Shown in pieces: positions 1 to 12,076 of a stretch of 64,000 bases of DNA (its first letter is position 1; every line of letters begins with the position of its first letter). The DNA is from Lindgomyces ingoldianus (taxonomy: Eukaryota > Ascomycota > Dothideomycetes > Pleosporales > Lindgomycetaceae). Location of the stretch: positions 481,495 through 545,494 of the forward strand of contig NW_022985164.1 in NCBI RefSeq assembly GCF_010093535.1. Reading direction: 5' to 3'. The position numbers were made by a program, and so were the translations under genes. The notes under the pieces are model-generated. The model was not told the DNA's origin. It was given only the letters and a program-made list of their open reading frames with translations, and did no database searches.

Positions 1-741
1 CTAGAATAGACAAAGAATAATTAGTTAAATATAGCAAAGCATAGATATATGTACTATAGCATAGAATAGAAAAGTAGTATGTATATAAACAGTAATAAAT
101 CTCTATCTTAGAGAGTAGCAATTTGTCTAAGTTTAAAGATTAAAGTTTTAAAAAACTAAACTTGTTTAGGTTTTACATTAACTACTTTAAATAAAAGTAG
201 TTTAGCTTGTTTTTTATATATTACACACTTTTATTTTTAACACATTATGTTTTAAATAGAGTATTAGTTGCGCTAAGAGATTTTATCTAAGTTAGTAATA
301 GTTTATGTTATATATAATCTATAAAAGCATTTTAGCGTATTAGAAGCTTAGTGTTTTATATAAAACATTATAAAAAGCTATAACATACCTTACAAGTGTG
401 CTAGCTACTCTGCTAAGACTTTACTAAAATTATTTTAACATTATAATACTTTAATAACAATACTAATTGTTGCGTTTGCTAAAAGGTCAACCTCCTAGCT
501 AGCACAGCAGAAGGATATATATAGACGGATAGCTGTACGCGACACTAATTAAAACCTTTTTTAAAAAAGCTAGAGTATAGATTATACTTTAAGCTGTTAA
601 ATAAAGTGTAATAATTACTTTATAGCCTTCTATAGCTTTTTATAACATCTTTATATAAAACTAAGTAATTAACACGCTAGATAGCTTTTTTAAGCAGGTT
701 ACACACTTAAATTAAAAAAGCTAAATAAAACTAAAAAAAAT
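1..741. other. AT-rich stretch, no gene seen
   Basis: The sequence is strongly AT-rich with stop codons in every frame and dense TA steps, as expected of RIP-degraded repeat DNA. I see no readable protein relic and no RNA gene here. Confidence 0.6.
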
Positions 742-1171
742 TATAACAGCACAGGCAAGACAATAGGTTTAAGTATAGTGTGAATCTACTTAGAGGCATA
801 TAGAAGTGCGTGGAGACTTAGAAACCTAGGAATTCTATTAACACCTATAGGCCTTGTACAAAGGATATTAGAAAACTACTAAGCTAGCTAAGGGGAGAGA
901 TGTAACGATTCGGGTCGCTCAGAACCTATCCGAAGGGTCCCTGTATCGGCCCCGACCATAACTCAACTCTGTCCCCTGCAGTTACCCCTATTCCCCTAAG
1001 TATTTAGTCGCACCTCTCCCCTTAGCTAGCTTAGTAGTTTTCTGATATCCTTTGTACAAGGCCTATAGGTGTTAATGGAAATTCCCAGGTTCTGAGTCCC
1101 CACGCACTCCCATATGCCTCTGAGTGGATTCCCACCGCATTCGGACCCATTGTCTTGCCTGTGCCGTTACA
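742..1171. repeat. Foldback: inverted arms 742-903 and 1010-1171, possible LTR at 901-1171
   Basis: The reverse complement of 1010-1171 matches 742-903 almost throughout; the shared parts include the segment reading GGCCTTGTACAAAGGATAT. Where the arms differ, the left arm nearly always carries A or T where the right carries G or C, mainly CA to TA and TG to TA, so one arm is heavily RIP-mutated and the other is not. The 271 bases at 901-1171 begin TGTAACG and end CGTTACA, which suits a solo LTR. In that reading the left arm is the 3' part of a second, inverted LTR copy. I see no clear target-site duplication, so LTR identity is an inference. Confidence 0.6.
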
Positions 1172-1342
1172 GATAGTAGGTGTAGTACTAGAATAGTATA
1201 GAACGCAATACTACCCCTTACAGGACTAAATAGTGCTATTATAGGCTAGAATAGGGTGTGGATTAAGTGGGGTCTTGGCAGAGTGACCGGCACACCCTTG
1301 AAGTGCGTTAGTATGTTGTAAGAAAAGTGTTACATTTTATTT

Positions 1343-4290
1343 AATAACGTACTTCACAGGCAAGTTGCTTACACACCTAAGTTGCTTACTTTTGCTAAGA
1401 CCCTACTAAACTACTCTTTTTACACTAATGCATTCCCTATAACACTACTTAGATGTGCTAAAAGAATGTTAGATATAGCTTACACTTTAAGCTTTTAAAT
1501 AAGACATAAAACTCTTAAAAAAATGTACTATAGCTATATATAAAGTTCTATAAAAGATAATAAATAACTATAGCACTAAATAACCTTTATAAGCTAATTC
1601 TATAGCTAAATTACAAAAGCTAGGTAATAAAAAAAAGTAGGTAATTATTAAGACTATACTTAAGCTATATGCGTAAGAAATTTCTTCTTAGATAGTATTT
1701 ATAGCTAATATAGCTAATTCTTTACGCGCTTAGTGTAATCTAGGCTATATTTACATAAACTAGCTTAGTATGTTTATAAAGTGTTATTTAAAGCTTAAAG
1801 TAAAGTTTTAAGTATAAGTATAGTTAAAAAATATTTAGCTAATTATAAACCTTATTTTACTAAAGTTATATAACATGGTCTACAAGCGAATGTTCAACAC
1901 AAGCAAGTGTTCTGCCCTACTACTAAATTTAACTTTAAAGACTATTAATTTAACAACGCAAAAATATACTATATAAAATAAACTACTATAGAATTATTTA
2001 ATATCCTTGCATGTATAAGAGTTATGCCTAGGCTTGTTGCAGCACTTGCAGCACTGTGCGCGCGCTGCGCTACTTTTAGCAGTTAACTTCTTCTAAGGCA
2101 TTTTACTACCTTCTACTATACTAGTAAGCTTCTAAGTACTTAACTTAAAGCTTTAATAACTTATTAGAGTTTTTTTTTTTAAATTTACTTTTTTTTACAC
2201 TGCTTATGCTTTATAGCTGCTTTACAGGCCCTCTCTAGAGCAGCTGCTTAATTACGCTATAGAATAGCAACATAAGCTATCTTAGTAGCGCTCTTACTTA
2301 GCTACTTTACTAAATTAAGTATAGCAAAAAAAGATAAATTTTAATACTTTTAAATTTAATTATATAGTAAAGTTAACTAAGCCTTAACTTTATAAAAATT
2401 ACTAAGTGTTTAAGCCTTCTAGGCAGTATTTAGTAGTAGAGTAGCTAGCTAATTAGGTAGCTGTATATTAAGCTTTAAAAGCACTAGCTTTAGGTTAAAT
2501 AGAACTAGTCCTATAGCTCTAAAGCCTGCGCAGATATTATCTATTATAATTAAGCAACTAAATGCTGCTTTAAAGGCTAGTAAAAAGGTTAGCTTATTAA
2601 TATAGTTAATTTAGTAGTAGATTAACTAGCTAATTTTAGTACTGTACACACGCTTTAACAGCAAAAAGCAGCTAACGTTAAGCAGCTGTAGAATATGTGA
2701 CGCGTGTGCTAGCATACAGAGCGCTATAATACGCCTCTGCTTATAGAGCTCTAGGAATTTAATAGAGTAATAGCTCTTATAGCTATTAAAAATAAGTAGC
2801 TGCTATAAGCCTACTAAGTAATTTTTTATGTGTAGATTAAAGTGCTTTAGCTATATAATTCTATGTTTATTAGTTATCTAGCTGTTATTGCTAATACTAA
2901 TAGCCTAGTTCTTTAGTATATTCTTATTTTTATACTAAGTAGATAGGTAATGCTTACCTTTAAAGATTATGTATAAAGGTATTGCCTACTTATTTATGTT
3001 AATGCCTGCAATAACTGTTACCTATTTATAGTTGCCTAGCTATATAGCCTTTAGCTAATTACATTTATCTGTGCTTATAATAACTATTTAGCTTAATATA
3101 ACCTCTATCTAAAAGCCTGTTTTATTAAAATTATATGTATTCTAATCTATAATGCTGTACTTTAATTATGTAGCCTTTATAAGCTTAAACTACTTACTTA
3201 TAATTACTAGATCTTTACATTTTGCTTATTAGTAATTATATAGTTAGCTAAGGTAAGTTTTAACTACTAGCGTACACATAATAAAGTTAGATAGCTAGTT
3301 AATACCTGCTAGTAGAGCGCTATGCTTAGTAAGAAGCTTGTTAGCTATCTCTTATACAGCACCTAGAGTAGGCGCAAATCCTTAAGAATCTAGATTAAGT
3401 ATATGCTTAATAATTACTTTCTCTTCTAGCTTTATAAGCTTCTTGTTGTTAGCTGTATAGTTACATTACATAGTTATCCCTGCGCGTTATTAGCAGAGAG
3501 CTATTTAATTAACATTATAAAGTGCTGTAGTGCGCCTTTTAGTTAAAGACACATCTTTATTAAGAGCTTAAATAGCTAGGTTAATTCTAGCCTTTTTTAA
3601 AGATAATTAATTATATAGTTGTTAATGCATTGCAGTTAGTAGTAGGTTAGCTGCGTTTTAGTGGTGGGGCGGAACACTCGCTTGTATTGAACATTCGCTT
3701 GTGGACCATGTTATGTTATTATCCTAAATGCTATACTTAGCTTTAATATTTTCTATAAGGCTAAACCTGCTTTAAATTACCTTAGAACTTTTATAAAAAG
3801 CTTTTTTATAGTTATACTTATACTTAAACATTACTTTAAGCTTTAAATAACGCTTTATAAACATACTAGGCTAGTTTATGTAAACATAGCCTAGATTATG
3901 CTTAGCGCGTAAAGAATTAGCTATATTAGCTATAAATGCTATCTAAGAGGAAATTCTTTACGCATATAGCTTAAGTATAGTCTTAATAATTACCTGCTTT
4001 TTTTATTACCTAGCCTTTATAATTTAGCTGTAAAATTAGCTTATAAAAGTTATCTAGTGCTATAGTTATTTATTATTTTTTATAAGACTTTATATATAGC
4101 TATAGCACATTTTTTTAAGAGTTTTATGTTTTATTTAAAAGCTTAAAGTGTAAGCTATATCTAACATTCTTTTAGCGCATCTAAGTAGTGTTATAGGGAA
4201 TGCATTAGTGTAGAAAGAGTAGTTTAGTAGGGTCTTAGCAAAAGTAAGTAACTTAGGTGTGTAAGCAACTCGCCTGTAAAGTATGTTAGC
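1343..4290. repeat. Long inverted repeat (arms about 1343-1835 and 3805-4290)
   Basis: The two arms are diverged reverse complements of each other over about 490 bases. Matching landmarks include the outer end GGGTCTTAGCAAAAGTAAG, a stretch around a shared TTCTTTACGC, and the inner AGTATAAGTATAG. The short centre has been opened by insertion of a Fot1-like transposon (1871-3713). Without that insert the arms would be separated by only about 125 bases, making a large foldback or two tail-to-tail repeats. The outermost 66 bases of each arm form a module that occurs again at 4384-4449. No coding relic is recognisable in the arms. Confidence 0.65.
1871..3713 (-). mobile_element. Fot1/pogo-like DNA transposon, copy 1 (dead)
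   Basis: The element is bounded by terminal inverted repeats of about 50 bases starting AACATGGTCCACAAGCGAAT (one C to T change on the left) and sits between TA dinucleotides, as for Tc1/mariner-pogo elements. Its length of 1843 bases equals that of copy 2. The transposase runs on the minus strand and is destroyed by many TAG and TAA stops at former Trp and Gln codons. The family call rests on copy 3, which is better preserved. It lies in the centre of the inverted repeat 1343-4290 and is not capable of making a transposase. Confidence 0.85.
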
Positions 4291-4383
4291 TTAAAGTGTA
4301 AGATATAATCTAGTTTCTTTACAAGGTCTTATATTTTGTTGTTATTAAGATATTACGTTGTATTATAGACAAGTGCATAGTTT

Positions 4384-4449
4384 TAGTAGGGTCTTAGCAG
4401 AGTGGCCAACTCGCGTGTGTGGCCAACTTGCCTGTAAGGTACGCTAGCG
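4384..4449 (+). repeat. 66-base repeat module
   Basis: This 66-base unit begins TAGTAGGGTCTTAGCAGAG and ends ACGCTAGC. It matches 4225-4290 in the same orientation (also 66 bases) and 1343-1408 in reverse complement (also 66 bases). A more diverged plus-strand match to its start lies near 1272-1318. The unit keeps more CG dinucleotides than its surroundings. It probably represents a transposon end, but the parent family is unknown. Confidence 0.55.
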
Positions 4450-4476
4450 ATATTTGTTGCACAGTCTGCCGCCGCC

Positions 4477-7400
4477 TACGGCGGACTGTTAGCTGGTGAA
4501 GGGAAAAAACTAATCGCTAATCACTTAGAAGCATTTTAGGTATAAAACACTATAGTATTTTACTAGGCAAAATATACTATAACACATTTGTACAATGTTT
4601 TTTAAAGATCTAAGGAGTAAAGAGTTGTTTTACGTAACTATATTGCAACTGCCCTTTATAGCAACTGCCTTTACTACAGCGTTGTACAATAATTGTAGAT
4701 ACTTACTGCCACTACTACTCTTCTACATCTACTACTACTACAGCAGTAGCAGTAACAACAACAGTAATAATAGCAATAATAGCAGCAATAGCAACAGCAG
4801 CAGCAGCAGCAACAACAATAATAATAATAATAATATAGGCATTAAGCCTACAGTATTTTAATTACTTTTATTATATAAAGCTAACACTTAAAATAAGGCT
4901 TTTATTTTCTATAATGCTGCTGTTGCTGCTGCTAACTAAGCTAGCGCTAATGTTAATCTTATTCTACATATAAGACAGCAGTAGCTAGCCCTACTAGCTT
5001 ATAGTCCACAGGCCTGTGCATTGCTAGCTCTTCTAAGGCAGGATGTAGAGTTTATATATAGTAGTATATCCCCTTATTAAATAGCTTTGCATAGGCCTTT
5101 ATATATTAACGCTATTCTTATACAATCTTGTAGAAAGGCAGTGGACAACCTGTGCAGCGCATGCTATGGCGCTGTCTCGGGCCCACAACCGTTCCTAGAG
5201 TGCTGCTGCGCTAAGGGGCACTTTAGTAGAGCATGTAGCAATTATAAATAGCGTAACTATGCTAGTTACTACTTTATAAAAGAAAGAGGTAATAATAAGC
5301 TAGCTAGTAGACTTTTATATTTAGGCTACAACCTAGAGATTAGTAGTGCTAGTAATAGTTTATAGTAGCAGCTTATTTTTATTAAAAATAAACTTGCTAA
5401 AGCTTTAGCTAATAATGTAATAGTTCTAGCTTAAAGTATATATAATATTTCTTTTAAAAGTAGTAAAGCGCTTTAGCTATAAAGGTTGTCTATAGCACCT
5501 AGCTATGTAGAGATGTCTGTAGCACTTAGTTAAGGCCTGTACCTCTGCGCAGTAACTAAGATAAGTAGCTGTTAAACAGTAAAACTAAACTAAGCTAGTA
5601 AATAAAAAAAATAAATTAAATTATTATATAAAACATACTACTTCTTAATACTGTAAAGCTAATAAGGCACTTAAGAATTAACATTAGATAGCTAAGATAG
5701 TGCTTACTTATAATTATATAAAAGCATTTCTTTATTTTTTTTATTTTTAATAAAGCTTAATTTCTACTTAACTTTTTTCTTTTTTACTAGCTTTTTCTCC
5801 TTCTTAACTTTAGTCTACTTAGTAGGGGGTTTATATAAAAAGATCTTATTCTAAGCTACTATAGTTGCCTTATATACTAGGTATAAAGTTATGCTTTAGT
5901 TACCTTTTTTAAAGTATTTACTTTTTAGTAAGTTCTTAATTATATAATAATCTTTAGCACTTTTTAAAAGATATGTAACATAATCTTTACTAACATTTAT
6001 AATAAAATATAGTTTAGAATAGCCTTTAGTAATTAAAGAATTAAATTATATAAGCTTTTTAAGAAGGCTATTCTTAATAAACTTAGTATAGCTTATAAAA
6101 GGCGCGTTTTAAAGCTATATCTAGGTCTAATTTACTATGTATTAGATATTAGCTAATATATAAGAGGGTATTATACATAGCTGTTTAATACTATTAATTT
6201 GCTTACACTTATTAATTACCTTATATTATACAAAGTAAAGGATTATAAGAATAGAGAGCTTAGCTATTATATAGCCTTAAATAAGAAGCAAAGATGTACG
6301 CTAGATTAACTACTAATATGCTAATTCTACTAGTGTATGTAAAGTAGCTTATATAAAAGAGATAAACATTTCTTTTTTTACACTTTTAAGTGTATTTTTT
6401 AGATAGATTATCTCTTCTTTATCTTATATAATTTATATAAGTGTAAAAGGTTAAATTTAAACACTATAGTCTAAATAAAACTTATATTTAGTAGACTACT
6501 TACTATAAGACTATCTTATAGTAGGATAAAACTTATCTTAGGCACTTATAGTAACAATAAATTATATATTATATAAGGAAAAAAACTAAAGAAAGAACTA
6601 AAAAAAAAACTATAAAAAATTTAAACATACTATAAAAAAAATAAAGGCTTAGTTACTGCATCTACATAAATTTACTAAGCTAGATTAGAATTAATAAGCA
6701 TTTTTTTACTAAAGTTAGTTTTAAGATTAACATCTTAAACTATGTTTTAATTACTTTAGTTAAATTAGATACTTTTATATTAAGTATATTATATAAAACC
6801 TTACCTACTAATTTTACGCTTTAATAGGTGACTTAAGCAGAGACAGTATAGGCTAAAGACTATTCTAGATATAGTATTATGCTTTTGCTTAAAGCTAAAG
6901 ATAAACATCTAGATATAGTGTTATATAATTCTAAAAGTTAGAGTAAGCTGTAGCTACGCTGTTAAATTTAAGCAAATCTAGTACCCTATTGCACTACTAA
7001 AGCATATCTTGTAGAAGGTAGGCATTTATATTCTAACTATTAACCTTTCTTTTAATTATATAAAGCTAATTAGCATTAAATAAAAGAGCCTAGTTCTAGA
7101 CATAAGCTTTAAAATAGTAATAAAGCATAAAAGGCTTTTTAACTATACTGTTTAGATAGTTTTTCTACCTTTAAATTAAATATGCGTTTTATAGTTATAT
7201 AAAGCTATATAGTTTCTTATAAAGTATAAGAATATATATAGCATAAATAGTAAGCTAATTAGCTAAGCTATCTTTTAAAAAAAAGCCTTAGGTTTAAAAG
7301 TAGTAAAAGTAATTTTACTTAAAGTAAAATAAAGTAATAAGTATTATATAAAATACTAACTTACTAATAAAAAAAAAGCTTTTTAAAAGTTACTACTACT

Positions 7401-8509
7401 AAGCTTTAATCTACTAATTTAATGTACTTATGCTATAAAAGTAGCACTAATTAAATAAAAGCTTAGGCTTTATAAACTTTTAAAGCTAGTAATAAGCATT
7501 TACTAGCATAACTATCTCTATCTCTTAATTAGATTATATAAAATGTAGTTACTACTTTATTTTTTTAAGTGTCTTAAAAAACTAGCAAAGGCAGCTAATA
7601 GTAGTGTAGGCAGAGATTCTAACATAAATCTATACAATGTATTATAAGTACGCGTTAATACATGCATAGATCTTTACACTGTACAGTTTTAGCTTACTAT
7701 AGCTATTAATAGACTAGATAAAGTTTAGGCTAGGAATAATATACTCCCTACAGTGTTGCTGCAGGTTGCGCTTGCAGCGCTCTACTACTTTATAGTTTAT
7801 TATATAATAGATGCAAAATAACTAGTCTTATATAATAATATAGCTATGTTAATAAAAGTGTGTATAAAGATACCTTTACTTATACTTATTAATAATACCT
7901 TTTTTTAGCTTTTAACTAATAAGTTATTATATAAGCTTATTTACTTACTAGCTTTATTTAACACTTTACACTTTTCTATGTAATCTAAGCTTAAATTAAA
8001 GTTATATAAGCATATATTTTTTAATTTAAAAGCTTTTATTATGTAGTATATAAAGCATATCTAAATTTTTAAGCTTAACTTTAAAAAATAGTACTTAGAT
8101 CTAATTCTTAACTCTATCTTTAACTTTAGTAAGAAGGTGTTACCTTACATTCTATGTTTAAAACTGCTGCTTAATTATATAAAAAGTAACACAGACTTAA
8201 AACTTTTTAAAAAAGTAAGTAGCTATCTACGCATATGTAACACCTTTATAGAAAAGCCTAAGTAGATAAAGTTAGTACAGTTTAAGGTTAATCTTAGGAT
8301 GTCCTTCTACATTGCCACTATATTAGTAAGCACTTGTACAATGTAACTATTTAAAAAATGCTTACTAGGCATTATAAAATTAACATGTATAAACGTGTAT
8401 AAAATAATTATAAAGTTATAAGTAGCTAAAGGCTATAATTATGTGCGGGGTAAAGAATTTTTAAATTGGCAATTAGTTTTTTCCCTTCACCAGCTAACAG
8501 TCCGCCGTA
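4477..8509 (+). mobile_element. 4 kb TIR-flanked DNA element, family unassigned (degraded)
   Basis: Perfect terminal inverted repeats of 38 bases (4477-4514 and 8472-8509), ending TACGGCGGACTG, enclose about 4 kb of AT-rich sequence. GCCGCC lies directly outside both ends and may be a short target-site duplication, though the GC-rich context makes chance possible. The plus strand keeps traces of coding. Near 5140-5260 a cysteine and histidine cluster reads CSACYG, then CCCAKGHFSRAC. Near 8100-8345 a long readable segment ends STCTM before a stop. Between them stops are frequent. A zinc-cluster-bearing transposase with 8-base duplications (for example a KDZ/Zisupton-type element) is one possibility, but I see no diagnostic catalytic motif. 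Confidence 0.6.
4735..4843 (+). repeat. Trinucleotide microsatellite (AGC/AAC/AAT)
   Basis: The stretch consists of imperfect runs of TAC, AGC, AAC and AAT triplets and reads as poly-Tyr, Ser and Asn in a short frame beginning at 4595. It lies just inside the left end of the 4 kb TIR element. The 88-codon frame around it is low-complexity and I do not regard it as a gene, although it could be the remnant of a low-complexity N-terminus of the element's own protein. Confidence 0.6.
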
Positions 8510-9107
8510 GCCGCCCCTGAAACGCACAGCGCAGACCATCCCGGAACCCCAAGATTGATCATCCCTCCACAAAGATTGCATCACGGTGGTCGGTATGCTA
8601 GTGAGCATCCTGCACGGAAATGTTCCTCATGATCGGTTTTGTCTCATTGTTTCAGTTATTAGAGTGCTAGATACGTTGCAAACACAGGCATATCGACGTC
8701 CTCGAACGGACATGTCGTCACCAGAGCAGACCGACTGACTGGAAATTAGCATCTGCAGAAACGAATCAAGTAGCATATAGCTGGAATGCAAGGAAAGTCG
8801 TCAGTTGTCCAGGTAGTCCCACATTATATAGGAAGTTCTGTGGTCTGGTCTCAGCACCTCCGTCCCCTAATCTAGTTTGATTGGATTTGACCGGGATCCC
8901 ATTCACGCATTATCCTATACCCACGATGTCACCTTGTGGGCGCTTCTGATCTAGCTATCCCACCTTCCCCGCATGATATTGTCTTATCAATCCCACTACT
9001 CTAATTGTCCGGGTACCTGCATTTACCAGCAGAATATTATTTGGTGTCCGCCCACGTCCATTTCTTCTCCAGCTTCTCGTCTTTCATTGTTCTATGGACC
9101 TTTCACG

Positions 9108-11873
9108 ATGGCCACAACTGGCACCATATTCCTTCTCTTTTCGACATTCTTTTCCACACTTGCATTTGCGCAAAATTCGACTAATACTACTCTCGATAAT
9201 CTCCAATACGTTAACCCACTGATTGGGAGTGCTAATGGAGGTTTGCATACCAAATATGCTTGGTAGAACCGTTGTTAATTTTGCAGGAAACGTATTTGCC
9301 GGAGCAACTCTACCATATGGTAAGAAATTACCGCAAGAAATGATCACGACGTCCTCTGACTTGCTTCCTGTAGGCATGGCAAAAGCTGTCGCGGATGTGG
9401 ACTCCGGGAGCAACCAAGGAGGATTTACAACCGAAAACGGAAATGTGACGGGTTTCAGCACTATGCACGATTCCGGAACAGGTCTGTACAGCAATATGAT
9501 TTAGATAAAGCTCAAGTCTGGTGCTGATAAACATTAAGGAGGTAGCCCATCACTTGGTAATTTCGCATTCTTTCCCTACGCATCGTGCCCAGGCGATGAC
9601 TTGAATCGATGCGTGTATCCGAAGAAGACCCGCAAAATTCCATACCAAGCAGATTCGGTGAAATCTACTCCCGGCTATTTTGCCTTGACTCTGTCCAGTG
9701 GAGTCGCGGCGGACATGACTACTGCTCAGCATACATCCTTGTTTCGTTTCAGATTCCCAGCTATTGGAAATAACACCCAAAGTCCTCTCCTGCTGCTAGA
9801 CCTCACAGACCTAGCGGACTCCCGTCAAGACAATGCTACAATCTCTGTTGACGCGAAGACTGGCCGCATGACTGGCAGCGCCCGTTTCCTGCCAAGTTTT
9901 GGGTCTGGAAATTGGGTTGCATTTTTCTGCGCTGATTTCAAGGGGGCTGATATCCGCGACAACGGAATCTTCGTCAATAGTCGCGCAAGCTCAGACGTCA
10001 AAGATCTCAGGATTTCTCGATCCATCAATAATTACCCTCTCCCAGGAGGAGGCTTCATTCGTTTCACATCCAATCCCATAGAGGGTGTCCTCGCGCGCAT
10101 TGCTGTTAGTCTCATCAGCAGTGAGCAAGCATGCAATAGCGCTGAATCCGAGATACCAGATTTCGATTTCGCCTCCACTCAGAAGGCAGCGGAAGATTCT
10201 TGGAGAGAGAAGCTCAAACCTATCAGTATCTCGACGACCGGGGTTAGCAAATCATTAATTACTAACTTTTATTCTGGCATCTATAGAACCATGGTCAATC
10301 CACAAAACTATACCGGCGAGAACCCCAAATGGTCGAGCACCGAGCCTTACTTCGACTCATTCTATTGCCTTTGGGACAGCTTCAGATCTCAGTTACCATT
10401 CCTCACGATTCTTGACCCCAATGGTATTACCCAAATGATTCGCTCATTGATCGATACGTACAAACACGAGGGGTGGTTACCTGACTGCCGCATGTCCTTG
10501 TGCAAAGGCTTCACGCAAGGTGGTTCGAATGCGGATGTTATACTTACGGACGGTTTCATCAAAGGCCTTACGGGCGGGGTTGACTGGGATAAAGGCTACG
10601 AAGCAGTTGTTAAAGACGCCGAGGTCGAGCCTTATGATTGGTCAAACGAAGGCCGCGGTGGCTTGGACAACTGGAAATCGCTAGGTTATATTCCCACTCA
10701 GGACTTCGATCACAAAGGCTTTGGAACAATGACTCGAAGTGTTTCTCGCACTCTCGAATACGCCTATAACGACTTCTGTATTGCGCAAATGGCGAAAGGT
10801 CTTGGGGGTAAGGAGAATGATGTCGAGAAATATGTGGGTCGAAGTAGCAACTGGCGCAACTTATACTTCAAGGATCAAAAGTCTTTCCTTTTAACTGGGG
10901 GAGCTGATACAGGGTTTACAGGTTTTTTTCAGGGGAAATTCATGAACGGGACATGGTTTACGCAGGATCCTTTGTGGTGTTCAAACATCGATCCGAACCC
11001 CAATCGCGTGTGTTCGCTTCAGAATACAGGTCAAGAAACGTTTGAATCTAGTCTGTGGGAGTATGGCTTGTGAGTTACCAGGCCCATATCGTCCTTGCCT
11101 CTACCACTGACTCTACATAGCTATGTACCCGGGGACCAAGCAGGTTTGATATCGCTATATGGTGGACCATCTGCCTTCGTCAAAAGATTGGATTATTTGC
11201 ACGACTTCAACATAACCTACATCGGAAACGAGGTATGTGTTAACTTATATGAGCTCCACCTGGCTCTGACTTATTTTCTCAGCCTTCCTTCCTCACCGTG
11301 TTCCAATACCACTATGCCGGACGCCCAGCGTTATCCGCCCTCCGCAGCCACTTTTACATTCCTCGTTTCTTCGCCCCAACCCACGACGGTTTGCCAGGAA
11401 ATGACGATAGTGGTGCTATGGGCTCATTCGTTGCAATGTCGATGATGGGGCTTTTCCCCAACCCCGGCCAAAATGTCTACCTCATCACTCCACCCTTCTT
11501 CGAATCTGTTTCCATCAAATCGCCTCTCACGGGTAAAACCGCCATTATCCGCAACGTAAACTATGATCCGACATACCAGACTATCTACATTCAGAGCGCC
11601 ACGCTGAATGGCGAACCGTATACTAAGAATTGGATCGATCACTCTTTCTTTACGGAAGGCAAGGAGCTCGTGCTTACATTAGGAAGAAATGAGAGTTCTT
11701 GGGGGACAAAGGTTGAGGATTTGCCGCCCAGCCTGAGTGAGTATGTAGGGTTTAATGGGACTGTGAACGGGACGGTTGTGGCGAAGTTCCGGAGGTGGGA
11801 AGCGGGGAGAGCAAGGATCGGTAGTGTGAGAAAAGACGAGATGAGAGGATTTATGAGCGAGGACGTGGTATGA
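9108..11873 (+). CDS. GH92 alpha-1,2-mannosidase, secreted
   Basis: The product is a glycoside hydrolase family 92 enzyme, calcium-dependent exo-alpha-mannosidases that trim mannose from N- or O-linked glycans. Six exons fit: 9108-9240, 9287-9319, 9374-9481, 9539-11069, 11121-11232 and 11283-11873, giving 835 residues, close to the usual family size. All five introns are GT-AG and 46-57 bases long. The start at 9108 gives an N-terminal signal peptide ending near residue 21 (AFA). Family motifs follow the spliced frame: YVNPLIGSANGGN then VFAGATLPYG near residues 34-60, YIGNE near 640 (the family's catalytic Glu region) and GNDDSGAMGSF near 680. The frame is intact across every splice, so the gene looks functional. 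It is the first gene after the AT-rich boundary at 8.5 kb. Confidence 0.92.
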
Positions 11874-12076
11874 TTATGAGGTAGGCATGAGTTAATGATG
11901 AACAGTATCATTTCTCTCACTTTATAAGCGCGCAAATCTCTCGACAAGTCGCTTGTAAACATCAAACAGGCCCTTGGGCATCATAACGAAGAATGAGCGT
12001 CCGTGAATCAGTTGTCACTCTCAAATGACCTCAAGTTCGAACCATATCCAATCTTCGGGTTCCCGAACTCTGCGAT

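Noticed and set aside
4595..4861. 88-codon open frame rich in Asn, Ser and Tyr
   Set aside because: It is the translation of a trinucleotide microsatellite in degraded transposon DNA and has no domain; I list it only as a repeat.
1..8500. CRISPR-like arrays or bacterial operons
   Set aside because: Repeats here are transposon ends and microsatellites; introns and gene content show a fungal genome.
9084..9494. 136-codon minus-strand frame across the GH92 5' exons
   Set aside because: It is the antisense shadow of the GH92 gene, whose spliced plus-strand motifs are unmistakable.
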